Shown here: positions 16,801-24,837 of the stretch, piece by piece
Layout of the letters: each line of letters opens with the position of its first letter
Numbering within the stretch: position 1 is the stretch's first letter
Assembly (NCBI GenBank): GCA_002694035.1
Contig: NZKY01000045.1
Coordinates: 1-39,466, forward strand
DNA length: 39,466 nt
Direction of reading: 5' to 3'
Origin: Opitutia bacterium
Lineage (GTDB): Bacteria; Verrucomicrobiota; Verrucomicrobiia; Opitutales; Seribacteraceae
Notes under the pieces: model-generated
The model's database searches: none
Told to the model about the DNA's origin: nothing
The model's input: the letters and a program-made list of their open reading frames with translations, nothing else
Made by a program: the position numbers and the translations under genes

Positions 16801-19800
16801 ACCGTATCGAAAAAATGTAATTAGGGAAATGCAAAACCGGTTAAGAAACGATAAAGACATCGTTAAATCTATGATTCAAGACGCTGATCTTGTTTTTAAG
16901 GATCTTCAACAAATAATTTCCTTGCTAAAAGATGATATTCTCGAAGCCAGATCGTTCATAAATCAAATCGCACCTTCCATTCCCGAACTTGCCAGAGAAC
17001 TTGCCAAAGAAACTGCACAACAAAAAGAAAACATTCAAAAAATTCAAAATGATAATAATCAATCTTTTTCAGAAAAAAAAGAAGAGCTGACGGCCCTTAA
17101 GCTAGAACAGGAGGAAATTGGTAATTCGATTGAAAACTTTGCTCAGGCCCTCAGGCAAGAAGCAAATATTCAAAACCTGCTAGATGATGAAGGTCGAGAA
17201 ATAGCTAGAGATTCAGACGATGCTGCCGCACTTGTTGAGGAAACTGAAGTTGAAATTGAAGATAATTTTAAGAAAGTAACAGAGAGTAATGACTCAGAAG
17301 AAATTGAATCTTTGTCTGAGGAGACAATTGCCAGCCAAGAGGAATTAATTGAAGAATTAAATCTCATCGCGAATCATTTTGAAAAGTTAAAGGACCAAGA
17401 ATCAGTAGCGGAAACAAGAGCTGAACTTCGTGAATTGGAAGAAAATCTAGAAATTGCAGAAGAGATCGAAGAACAATATGCACAGGCAGAAAGACTCGCT
17501 GATTTAGCTAAGCTTGCACCCGAAGAACTCCTAAAAGAATTGGAAGAAGAACTAGAGCAAAATCAAGCCATGCAACGGGAATTATCCGACCTTGCACAAG
17601 AAACTGCGGAAGATGCTAAAGAGCAACTTAAAGAGGCTCTAACTGAAGAAGAAGCACTCATAGACAAATTAGAAAAGGAAAACAAAGGAATTCAGGAGGA
17701 AAAACAAAAGCTCGCCAAAGAATTAGAAAAAATAGCTAAAGAAACGCAAAAGCTAGCTGAACAAAAAATTGAGACTTTAAAAAAGGAAGCTGAAAAAGCG
17801 GAGATCGAAAAGGTTGAAGATAAGTCAAATGAGTTGATTGACTCTCTAATAGAGGAAGCACTTAAAGTGGAAGATGTGGCCAAAAAGAAACCGGACACTC
17901 AAAAACTTAAGGACTCAGCCAAGGAACTTGCCGAATCGTTGAACCAAACCAGTGAAGAATTAAATGAGCTTGCCAAAGAACTTGAAAAACAAGCTGAACA
18001 TACACCTGAATCAGCACAAGCAGAAGCTGAGGAGTTAGAGGAAGTTGCTCAAAAAGCGGAAAAGTTTGCGGATTCATTGCAGGAAAATACCGATCAGAAA
18101 AAAGAGGAGGCCCAGCAGGCCCAGCAGGAATCACTAAGGAAAGAAATGGAGGCGGAACAAAAGAAGGATAATCTAAACAAGGCTAGTCAAGAATTGGCAA
18201 AAGCAGAGGAGATAGCTTCTGAATTACCTGACGATCCCAATAATCGACAAAATTTAGAAGACTCAAAAAAAGAATTCGCTGAAGAATTGGAAGCATTTAA
18301 AAATGCTGAAGAAGAAAGAAAAGAAGCTGAGATCAAAGCCGATAATTTAGAGGAATTAGCAAAAAAATCGGAAGCGGCTTCTAATAAAGCTACTCAAGAG
18401 GCTCAAGAAAAAAGGGAGCAAGCTGAACAAGCAAAGAAAATTGCAGACGCTTTTACTAATGAGGAAGATCAAGAACTTATTTCACAAGCAAGCGAAAATG
18501 GCTCCGAGTTGGCTAGTGAGGCTGCCCTTCAGGCACAAGACCTTCAGCAGAGGGCAGAAGAGATTGCTGAGGCATTGGATCAACTCACAGAAAATGCTGA
18601 GGGAAATGAGGAACTTCTATCAGAGGCTTTGCAAAAACAGAATGAATTAGCAGAAGATATATTTGAAACTTCACAAGATCTTGCACGTGCCGCAAGACAC
18701 GAAGAGAGACTTGATAACGAGGAAGTAAGCAATTTGCTAGATGATCTTGCCGAAAATAGCAAAGAAACTGCATTGAATGAAATTCCTGAAACCGGACAGG
18801 CTATTGAAAATCAGGCTCTAGCAAATGAACTTGAAAATCTTGCTGAAGCTGCCAAAGACTTAGCTGGAGAATTAGAAGAAACAAATCCCCAAGGAGATCA
18901 AGGAATTGCTGATCAACTTACTGCGGGTGCAGAACAAGCAGAAAATGCCTTGGAAGATCAGCCCTCCTTTTCTGAATTAAAAAAAGAGGCAGAGACATTT
19001 ACAGAGCAGGCTAATCTTGCCGAAGAACAATTAGAGCAACTTGCCCAATCTCTTGCAGCAGAAGCAAAATCTGCACAGGAAAAAGCTGATGATTCAACAA
19101 GCGATACAAATCAGGCGAAAACAGAAATGGAACAAGCCCTAGAAGATGCAAAGCATGCTGAAGAACTTGCTCAAAAACTTGATGATGCTGCAAACAAAGC
19201 GACTCAAGAAATGGAAACTGGAAATGCTACACAACAAGATGTAAATGACGCTGTCGAAGCTGCTGAAAAGGCTGCCAAAGAGGCTGCACAACTTTCTTCC
19301 CTAGCCGAAAAAGCATCCGAAGATTTTGAAGATATACAGGAGCAAGCAACTTTAGACCAGCAGGCAGCTGAGACTGCAATGCAAGAATCAAAACAGGCTG
19401 CAGAGCAAGCAGAATCTGCTGCTAATCTTGCCAATTCGGCAGAGGAATTATTGGAAGAATTTTCTAATCCGTTTTCTTCTGAGCTTACTGATTCACAACT
19501 GCCAGGTGCAGTCATTTCCCTTAATGAGGTTGGAGACTCATTGGAACAACAGCTCGACGCACTTGAGCAGCTCCAATCGGGAGAGCCACTTAATTCCAAT
19601 AATTTAAACTCTAATCCTAATATCGAAGAGGAATCATCTTTTGATAGCAGTATCAGTGAACCTACTAATCCAACTACTGAACAATCCGGGTATTCAGAAA
19701 ATCCTTTTCAAATAAACACACCTTTTTCAGATCCGGAAGTTAGCGAAGTCTTGGCCCAGACACTGGATTCTCTTGATCAAGCTGTTTTTGAAAATGAAAA

Positions 19801-20347
19801 TCCTTTCTCACAGACTCCTGAACCCGCTTCTGAATTCGAAAACTCGGGACAAGTTCCACAAAGTGAGCAAACACCGAATGAACCATCAGGTGGCGAACAA
19901 ACTGGTGAAGCAAACCTTCCCGGAGACTCAAGTGAAAAACCTGGTGAGCAAATTCCAGGCTCAGGGCCAGGTACTGGTGGACTTACCAGCTTTTCTTCCA
20001 TTGCCAACCCAAGCGATGCCATGGCTATGGCATTACAGTCTTTACAACTGGCAACCGAAGCACATTCACAGGCAATGTCTCAGAAACGAACCAACATCAT
20101 GATGTCAGACGGTAAGGGTAACCAATTAAATTCTACGGATAATCAATATCAGGTAACCCCAGTCGCTGAGGTCGGAGAGTTGCCCGAATACGAAGAGCAA
20201 AATGAGGAAGACTGGGGAAAACTTCCACCAAAACTGGCGAAAGATCTGATGGAAGCAAAAAGAGAGAATGTTTCAGAAAATTATCGAAGTCAGGTGCAGG
20301 CATATTTTCAAGCGATGTCTAAAAAAGCAAGAACCATAAAAAAATGA
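13874..20347 (+). CDS. Giant membrane-anchored coiled-coil protein (2157 residues, DUF4175-like N-terminus)
   Basis: A GGAG at about 13862 precedes the ATG. Membrane segments lie at about 20-46, 57-75 and 150-170, with an architecture resembling DUF4175/TIGR02302 proteins. A beta-rich extracytoplasmic part runs to about 520, then a helical part to about 1040. From about 1040 to 1860 the protein is almost pure heptad-like coiled coil rich in Glu, Ala, Leu, Lys and Gln (repeats of EEL, AEEL, AQKAE). The C-terminal 300 residues are low-complexity Ser/Pro/Glu/Asn, with three NPF tripeptides (1865-1867, 1943-1945, 1976-1978) and a short conserved-looking end (EDWGKLPPKLAKDLMEA). Such proteins recur at this operon position in planctomycetes and verrucomicrobia; no activity is known. 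A coil of about 800 residues could span more than 100 nm if continuous. The stop overlaps the next start by ATGA. Confidence 0.85.
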   Translation: MNPELDPIIKSKLEDFRARRKNLIILRGLCSGILSFLGTFVLIALLDYLTQGRMSADLRSGLSLFGYLIVLGMVWRTCIGPLLQLPSAKKLARLLEQSSPDLKEDLLSAVELGITNDSSVDSDVFRKLVQKQASVKASKIDIKSILPLGRLKYWLRGTVTLIILTLGLLQIPDFGSDLKLLMQRAIVPGSNLPPLTLYDVRILAPDENVTRTPSNEPLRFVTLIKPKKEGLTFKEISLETKSLKESKNVPLSKRNDERFFVDYNVGNQKFEYRILVDNAPQTEWRNMDVGSRPYVKNFQKNFQYPEYSELEPLQLTEGHGDLEAWEGTTVDLALITNQPVQSGKLEFQWVEKPKEVRDLKPETEDNILQTSIRMTHPGTYRVRNLIDQKLGWEGRPSSLFEITVKPDLAPSVKWVKPTERKLLVAPNDLLSFSALAEDDLGLARIEYLIQKNKGKWQAFAIPGLIDPRGQVASAISFDLDLLLHNLKPGTQASLKLRTQDLKGLRAETEIIELSIVSRDFDLSNLHLLEKKAKVLENLDRIKTESVQMQKNFQKSLREFQQDKQNKKYFLEKSNQAENEFLVTAENTYLDSLRYLVSMPRGADSFQLSQMAQMNGQIFHTMGTTWKKNMNDLEIYDDRNQARTKSNELAKKVLSKRISMAGNFRNVAQDLLNQHSETIGVSFLNSLHKRQKELIGNLEERKPLPFISRRQEVALGQWDPIAKTFSYSRDWAKSSTLKRIKSEQLKLVESLKNGKDDRKSIQKNILEWEKTIQNILRETRQKLASKSRESFRQKSEELFWNLNRNYLLWDKLGNKWKKLMNSKTDEFDKITHDLLGESDIVISETMMLSEVEQSRKDQNSLFVKDAGQTGRALIKIQQEIREIDTYQKIKFDEISKKSSELGQAFSLVQLQHHLIGTANQVLFFMRKENSKPASWKGAECARQWGRVEAIWKPILDSMYRMRISNEIVDIMKKLPNQPYRKNVIREMQNRLRNDKDIVKSMIQDADLVFKDLQQIISLLKDDILEARSFINQIAPSIPELARELAKETAQQKENIQKIQNDNNQSFSEKKEELTALKLEQEEIGNSIENFAQALRQEANIQNLLDDEGREIARDSDDAAALVEETEVEIEDNFKKVTESNDSEEIESLSEETIASQEELIEELNLIANHFEKLKDQESVAETRAELRELEENLEIAEEIEEQYAQAERLADLAKLAPEELLKELEEELEQNQAMQRELSDLAQETAEDAKEQLKEALTEEEALIDKLEKENKGIQEEKQKLAKELEKIAKETQKLAEQKIETLKKEAEKAEIEKVEDKSNELIDSLIEEALKVEDVAKKKPDTQKLKDSAKELAESLNQTSEELNELAKELEKQAEHTPESAQAEAEELEEVAQKAEKFADSLQENTDQKKEEAQQAQQESLRKEMEAEQKKDNLNKASQELAKAEEIASELPDDPNNRQNLEDSKKEFAEELEAFKNAEEERKEAEIKADNLEELAKKSEAASNKATQEAQEKREQAEQAKKIADAFTNEEDQELISQASENGSELASEAALQAQDLQQRAEEIAEALDQLTENAEGNEELLSEALQKQNELAEDIFETSQDLARAARHEERLDNEEVSNLLDDLAENSKETALNEIPETGQAIENQALANELENLAEAAKDLAGELEETNPQGDQGIADQLTAGAEQAENALEDQPSFSELKKEAETFTEQANLAEEQLEQLAQSLAAEAKSAQEKADDSTSDTNQAKTEMEQALEDAKHAEELAQKLDDAANKATQEMETGNATQQDVNDAVEAAEKAAKEAAQLSSLAEKASEDFEDIQEQATLDQQAAETAMQESKQAAEQAESAANLANSAEELLEEFSNPFSSELTDSQLPGAVISLNEVGDSLEQQLDALEQLQSGEPLNSNNLNSNPNIEEESSFDSSISEPTNPTTEQSGYSENPFQINTPFSDPEVSEVLAQTLDSLDQAVFENENPFSQTPEPASEFENSGQVPQSEQTPNEPSGGEQTGEANLPGDSSEKPGEQIPGSGPGTGGLTSFSSIANPSDAMAMALQSLQLATEAHSQAMSQKRTNIMMSDGKGNQLNSTDNQYQVTPVAEVGELPEYEEQNEEDWGKLPPKLAKDLMEAKRENVSENYRSQVQAYFQAMSKKARTIKK
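16320..16351 (+). repeat. Exact 16-nt tandem duplication inside the giant coiled-coil gene
   Basis: The unit AAAAACTGATGAATTC occurs twice head-to-tail (16320-16335 and 16336-16351). Because 16 is not a multiple of three, the copies are read in different frames (KLMNS, then KTDEF). The reading frame is intact through it. Confidence 0.85.
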
Positions 20348-21459
20348 CCAGCACTTTCACATTTCCCAATTTTCTATATAAATTTCTTTATGTAGTATCA
20401 GTATTTATATTCTGTGAGGCTGTTCTGGGACAACCTACTGTAACTAAGGATTCTGTTGAATGGAAAAATCCTTTCAAACCGGATGAAGTCGATAAAGCAA
20501 TCGAGTCCGGTATTGAATTCCTTTTAAGTAATCAAAAAGACAATGGCGCTATCTATGACCGTGGGAACCCCACAGCGATTACTGCACTATCATTAATGTC
20601 ACTTGCAGCCGTTGGACATCTACCTATTCATCCAAATGAAAAAGGGAAAGCAATGGCCAAGGCTCTCGATTATATTTTATTGGATAAAAATCAGAATGAA
20701 ATGGGCTATTTTGGCAAAGATGGTGGTCGCATGTACGGTCATGGCATTGTTACCCTTACTCTGGCAGAAATGTTGGGAATGGGAATGGATGAAGAGTCGG
20801 ACAAAGCAATCAGAGAAAAATGTCAGATGGCAATCGATTTAATACTTAGATCTCAAAAAATTCCAAAAAATCAAGCTCAGCAGGGAGGATGGAGATATAG
20901 TCCGGACTCTAAGGATGCCGATTTATCCGTGACTATTTGGCAACTTATGGCTTTACGATCGGCTAAAAACTCTGGACTCGATGTTCCAGCTTCTTCCATC
21001 ACGGAAGCGATTGAATACTTAAAGCGTTCTTATAAATCAAAAGTGGATGCACAGGGAAGTCCTATCGATAAAAAATCTGGATTTGCCTACCAACCCGGTG
21101 GGCATCCTGAATATACCACTACGGCAGCAGGTTTATTAGCCATGCAGGTCTGCGGACAATATGAATCACCGTTTGTCTTAGGTGCAGCAGACTGGCTTCT
21201 TGATAATGCTCCCAAAACCAATCGAAAGTTTTTCTTCTATGGAACTTACTACTATGCACAAGCAATGTACCAACGCGGCGAGGAACATGCGGACATAGCA
21301 AGAGGTTTAGTCGAAGAAATTCTACTTCCCATGCAAAAAGAAAATGGTGCCTGGCAAGGAGGTGGTTCCGAGTCAGGAGCCGGTGAGGTATATTGTTCTT
21401 CTATGGCCATGCTGGCACTTGCAGTGAAATATCATTACCTGCCGATCTATCAACGTTGA
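20344..21459 (+). CDS. Secreted prenyltransferase/squalene-oxidase-repeat (alpha/alpha toroid) protein
   Basis: The 371-residue product has an N-terminal signal peptide (hydrophobic residues 12-28, likely cleaved after AVLG). The mature part is a series of alpha-helical repeats of the prenyltransferase and squalene-oxidase type, e.g. AIESGIEFLLSNQKDNGAI, GGWRYSPDSKDADLSVTIWQ and LLPMQKENGAWQGGG. These build an alpha/alpha barrel like that of squalene-hopene cyclase, but the DxDD protonation motif of true cyclases and the zinc ligands of prenyltransferases are not seen, so an enzymatic role is doubtful. It is the last gene of the MoxR operon, with a 4-nt overlap with the giant gene, and so probably works outside the membrane with the vWA proteins. 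It converges on the next gene with only 19 nt between. Confidence 0.82.
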   Translation: MTSTFTFPNFLYKFLYVVSVFIFCEAVLGQPTVTKDSVEWKNPFKPDEVDKAIESGIEFLLSNQKDNGAIYDRGNPTAITALSLMSLAAVGHLPIHPNEKGKAMAKALDYILLDKNQNEMGYFGKDGGRMYGHGIVTLTLAEMLGMGMDEESDKAIREKCQMAIDLILRSQKIPKNQAQQGGWRYSPDSKDADLSVTIWQLMALRSAKNSGLDVPASSITEAIEYLKRSYKSKVDAQGSPIDKKSGFAYQPGGHPEYTTTAAGLLAMQVCGQYESPFVLGAADWLLDNAPKTNRKFFFYGTYYYAQAMYQRGEEHADIARGLVEEILLPMQKENGAWQGGGSESGAGEVYCSSMAMLALAVKYHYLPIYQR

Positions 21460-21478
21460 GCTAAAAAAGATTAAAATA

Positions 21479-22312
21479 TTATGTATTAAGTCCGTAAACC
21501 TGAGTAGCAACTTCTCCTTCGATTAATCTCTGCTCATCTTTACTTAGTCGAGAAATAAATTCTCGAAAAACATCAACCCAAGCACAGTATTCGACAGCCA
21601 GTCTTGCAACCGGCCAATCAGAACCAAACATTAATCGGTTAGAGCCAAATGCTTCCAGTGCAATTTCCATATACGGTAAAATATCACTGTCATCCCAATC
21701 CTTCCAACTTGCTTCAGTAACAATACCGGAAATTTTACACCAAACATTTTCACGCTTTGCGATCTCGTAGATTTGGGACTTCCATGGTTCCATCATACCA
21801 TCTTTTATCCTCGGCTTAGCTATATGGTCTAAAACAAAAATTTGATTAGGATGTTGATCAACAAATTCTATGGATGCAGATAATTGTCTTTCGTAAATTA
21901 AAATATCGTAAATTAAATTAAACTCATGGAGTAAAGAAATGCCTTTGTTGAAATTTTCTCCCAAAATGAATCGGTTATCTGGTTCATCCTGTACAACATG
22001 ACGAACTCCTTTAAATAAATTATTCGAAGAATAAAATTCGAGTTGTGATTTTACATCGTGGTTAGAAAGAGGGAGCCATCCGACAACCCCTTTGATAAAA
22101 TCGAACTTTTCTGCGTGACTAAGTAAAATATCTGTCTCCTTTAAAGTTTGTGAAGCCTGTACAGATACCACACCATCAATTCCTGAATGATTAATTTCTT
22201 TTTCCAACTCGTTTGGACCGTAATCTTTTTTTAGAATGTCCATATTTTCATTCATCCATGAATATTCAATGGGGTCGTACTTCCAGAAGTGATGATGGGA
22301 ATCAATTTTCAT
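21479..22312 (-). CDS. Amidohydrolase family 2 TIM-barrel metal-dependent hydrolase (lactonase-like)
   Basis: The 277-residue product starts MKIDSHHHFWKYDP, the DxHxHxW signature of amidohydrolase-2 proteins such as fuconolactonase/4-sulfomuconolactonase relatives. The remaining metal or catalytic positions appear in FVLDHIAKP and LMFGSDWPVA. Predicted cytoplasmic; it hydrolyses a lactone or similar cyclic ester in the best-known relatives, but the substrate here cannot be named. The ATG shares one A with the stop of the upstream DA1-like gene (TAATG), so the two are translationally coupled. No carbohydrate catabolic genes are adjacent that would support a fuconate pathway. Family certain, function open. 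Confidence 0.85.
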   Translation of the reverse strand: MKIDSHHHFWKYDPIEYSWMNENMDILKKDYGPNELEKEINHSGIDGVVSVQASQTLKETDILLSHAEKFDFIKGVVGWLPLSNHDVKSQLEFYSSNNLFKGVRHVVQDEPDNRFILGENFNKGISLLHEFNLIYDILIYERQLSASIEFVDQHPNQIFVLDHIAKPRIKDGMMEPWKSQIYEIAKRENVWCKISGIVTEASWKDWDDSDILPYMEIALEAFGSNRLMFGSDWPVARLAVEYCAWVDVFREFISRLSKDEQRLIEGEVATQVYGLNT

Positions 22313-23361
22313 TATATTTTTGGAGGTTTAGATCTATTCTTCATTTCATTGAGCAAAATATTCCAGTTTTTTTGGGCAAGGTTGGCTTTCATTTTTCGAT
22401 AACCAACTCCATATGCAAGGCTGGTATTATTTTGTAAATTATCTAGAAGTACGGAAGCAAGCTTGCTCTTTTCTTTTTTCAAAACTTCAGAGGAGACCAA
22501 ATTACAAAAACCTTCAATAACAGGTGGGCTTGATTCTATAAATCGTTCGTTTAACCAGACATGTGCAAATTCATGTGCTAAAACAGACTCGCATTCGATA
22601 TAAGGAAGACCGTAAAGAACATATATTGTATGATCGAAACTCGTACCAGGATTTTTTCCCCCTTTTGTAATTTTATATTTCGTAAGAGTAAGTCCCCTTA
22701 AATTTCCTGTCGCATTAATTTTTAAAGCTTCTTGGTCCAATAGTCTTCGATCAACCAGTCGTATAGTGAGCTTACCAATCGGTTTTTTAAGTCCTATCTG
22801 CAGGAGAGTTTTCCATACTCTACTTTCCACTTCATTCAAGATTGATTTTTCAAATACACCATCATGAAAACAGGATGAACAACTCATCCTGCCATCCGTA
22901 AAAAATTGCTTTGGATTAGCATTTTTTTTGACAAAGATTTTTGAACATGTTCCACAAACTCCAGTTGATTGAAAATGTTTAACATGAACCATTCCATTCC
23001 AGGCATCTCTACGGAATTGATCACCACCCTTAAAGCCCGAATGACAAACCATGCACTTAAAACAGCCAATGTGGTATTTCACACCGCTCGCCTCAATTGT
23101 CCTTGTTCCCAAAGTTTTTTTACAGACAGGACAACGGGGTACTGATCTCCATTTACGCACATATTCCTGATCTGCTGTGACAAAGCGCGACAAAGAAAAA
23201 TGGTATTCTCTACCTTTTATTTTTAAACCAATCCGATCACCCAGCACTTCAAAAAGCTCACCTTCTGATTGTATCCCGTTTTTAGTTGTCCAAACCCGAG
23301 CAATAAGTGCTGTGGCAAAAGCAAGAAAAAGAACAAATATTCGGGTCCAAAAATAGACCAT
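22312..23361 (-). CDS. Exported DA1-type zinc peptidase with SHD1 and LIM domains
   Basis: This 349-residue product combines four parts. Residues 1-21 look like a signal peptide (…FATALIA, then RVWT). Residues 21-72 resemble the SHD1 domain (RVWTTKNGIQSEGELFEVLGD … TADQEYVRKW). Residues 77-129 form a LIM zinc finger (C77, C80, H97, C100, C103, C106, H126, H129), with a further Cys set at 136, 139, 161 and 164. Residues 175-349 match the DA1-like peptidase domain, with the HExxH site HEFAH at 263-267 and the following glutamate in VIEGFC (283), as in plant DA1 (HEMMH … EEGIC). It is probably a zinc metallopeptidase acting outside the cytoplasm. It starts 6 nt after argH and is coupled to the amidohydrolase. 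Bacterial DA1-like proteins exist; target unknown. Confidence 0.85.
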   Translation of the reverse strand: MVYFWTRIFVLFLAFATALIARVWTTKNGIQSEGELFEVLGDRIGLKIKGREYHFSLSRFVTADQEYVRKWRSVPRCPVCKKTLGTRTIEASGVKYHIGCFKCMVCHSGFKGGDQFRRDAWNGMVHVKHFQSTGVCGTCSKIFVKKNANPKQFFTDGRMSCSSCFHDGVFEKSILNEVESRVWKTLLQIGLKKPIGKLTIRLVDRRLLDQEALKINATGNLRGLTLTKYKITKGGKNPGTSFDHTIYVLYGLPYIECESVLAHEFAHVWLNERFIESSPPVIEGFCNLVSSEVLKKEKSKLASVLLDNLQNNTSLAYGVGYRKMKANLAQKNWNILLNEMKNRSKPPKI

Positions 23362-23367
23362 ATTCCA

Positions 23368-24783
23368 TTAAGAAGTTAGAATCGAAGTCCAATGGTTCAA
23401 TCTAGTATTGATCTCATTGGGACCAGGCATACCTGGTTTTTCCCTCTTTTTGAATGCTCTTGATAAATCAAAAACTTCGCGCCAGTCATCTCCCAAATGA
23501 GGGCAAATTTTGAGTGCCTCTTCTTGGTCCAAATTGGGAAGCAGTACTTTTTTCTTTTCAGAAAGTGAAACAAGTTCCCCGATGAAATGATGGGCGGTTC
23601 GAAAAGGAACCCCACGCTCAACCAGATAATCAGCTAAATCAGTTGCCAAAAGAAGGGGATCAGATGCAGCTTTCCTGCAGTTCTTTTCATTAAAGCTTGA
23701 AGCTTTGAGAGATTCAGTAACCACAGCCAAACATATACTTAACTGATCAAGTGAATCGAATACAGGCGGCTTATCCTCCTGCAAATCTCGATTGTAAGTC
23801 AGAGGAAGTCCTTTAATTGCAACACAGAGATTTTGTAAATTACCAATAATTCGGCCCGTTTTTCCTCGAATTAATTCGTATGAATCAGGATTTTTTTTCT
23901 GAGGCATTAATGAAGATCCAGTAGTGAAGGAATCAGGTAAATTAATAAATCCAAACTCTGAGGAATTCCACAATATGATATCCTCGGACATACGAGAAAG
24001 ATGCAAAGATGTGGTAACGCACGCCATTGAGAATTCGAGAAAAAGATCCCTGTCAGCAACTGCATCCATTCCATTCGGAGTAATTAAAGGCTTTCCATCC
24101 TCATTCACGAAACCAAGTTCTTTTGCAACAAATTCACGATCCAATGGTAATGTACTTCCAGCAATTGCCCCCGAACCTAGAGGACAGACATTGGCATGTT
24201 CTATAACTCGGGAAAACCTTTCGTGGTCTCGACCAAGTGCCTCAAGATGAGCAAGTAAATGATGACCTACCGTAACTGGTTGAGCCCTTTGTAAATGGGT
24301 ATAACCGGGAATCGGCAAATCTGAGTATTTTTTAGCTAAGTTAAGAATCGAAGACATAGCACCTTCCAAAGAAATTTTTAATTGAAAGCATGCATCCTTA
24401 AAAAATAGCCGCATATCCGTGGCCACTTGATCATTTCTGCTCCTTCCTGTGTGTAACTTATCAGCTGCTTTGGTTTTTTCCCGCAATGCCTGCTCAAGGT
24501 TCATGTGAACATCTTCAAGTTCAAGCTTCCAGGTGAATTGCGGTGATTTTATTTCCTCAATTAACTCATCAATTCCATTCTTGATTTCAATAAATTCGTC
24601 CTCACTAATAAGTCCAACATGAGCCAACATGGAGGCATGCCCAAGACTACCCTTTAAATCATAAGGTGCTAATCTTTTGTCAAAAGAAACGGACTCACCA
24701 AAAACTTGCATTAATGCATCGGGCTGCATTGAAAACCGACCACCCCAAGTCGCTTGTTTCTCATCTAATGCCATTACAGGCAT
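23368..24783 (-). CDS. argH: Argininosuccinate lyase
   Basis: The 471-residue product is argininosuccinate lyase, which splits argininosuccinate into arginine and fumarate, the last step of arginine synthesis. The superfamily signature GSSLMPQKKNPD, the HTGRSRNDQVATDMRLF loop, the catalytic GYTHLQRAQPVT and the N-terminal WGGRFS are all present. The length is normal. Two starts are possible, 24783 (MPVMALDEK) and an ATG three codons later; neither has a strong ribosome site. It lies 54 nt after sdhB on the same strand, so the fumarate-making enzyme sits beside the fumarate-producing succinate dehydrogenase. No other arg genes are in the window. Confidence 0.97.
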   Translation of the reverse strand: MPVMALDEKQATWGGRFSMQPDALMQVFGESVSFDKRLAPYDLKGSLGHASMLAHVGLISEDEFIEIKNGIDELIEEIKSPQFTWKLELEDVHMNLEQALREKTKAADKLHTGRSRNDQVATDMRLFFKDACFQLKISLEGAMSSILNLAKKYSDLPIPGYTHLQRAQPVTVGHHLLAHLEALGRDHERFSRVIEHANVCPLGSGAIAGSTLPLDREFVAKELGFVNEDGKPLITPNGMDAVADRDLFLEFSMACVTTSLHLSRMSEDIILWNSSEFGFINLPDSFTTGSSLMPQKKNPDSYELIRGKTGRIIGNLQNLCVAIKGLPLTYNRDLQEDKPPVFDSLDQLSICLAVVTESLKASSFNEKNCRKAASDPLLLATDLADYLVERGVPFRTAHHFIGELVSLSEKKKVLLPNLDQEEALKICPHLGDDWREVFDLSRAFKKREKPGMPGPNEINTRLNHWTSILTS

Positions 24784-24837
24784 TTTTCAAAGGAAGCAGA
24801 TTCCCGCAATCAAAAACCAATCAAATGTATTATACTT

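Noticed and set aside
20344-21459. Squalene-hopene cyclase (hopanoid synthesis)
   Set aside because: Only the alpha-toroid repeats are present; the protein is half the normal length, is exported, and lacks the DxDD motif.
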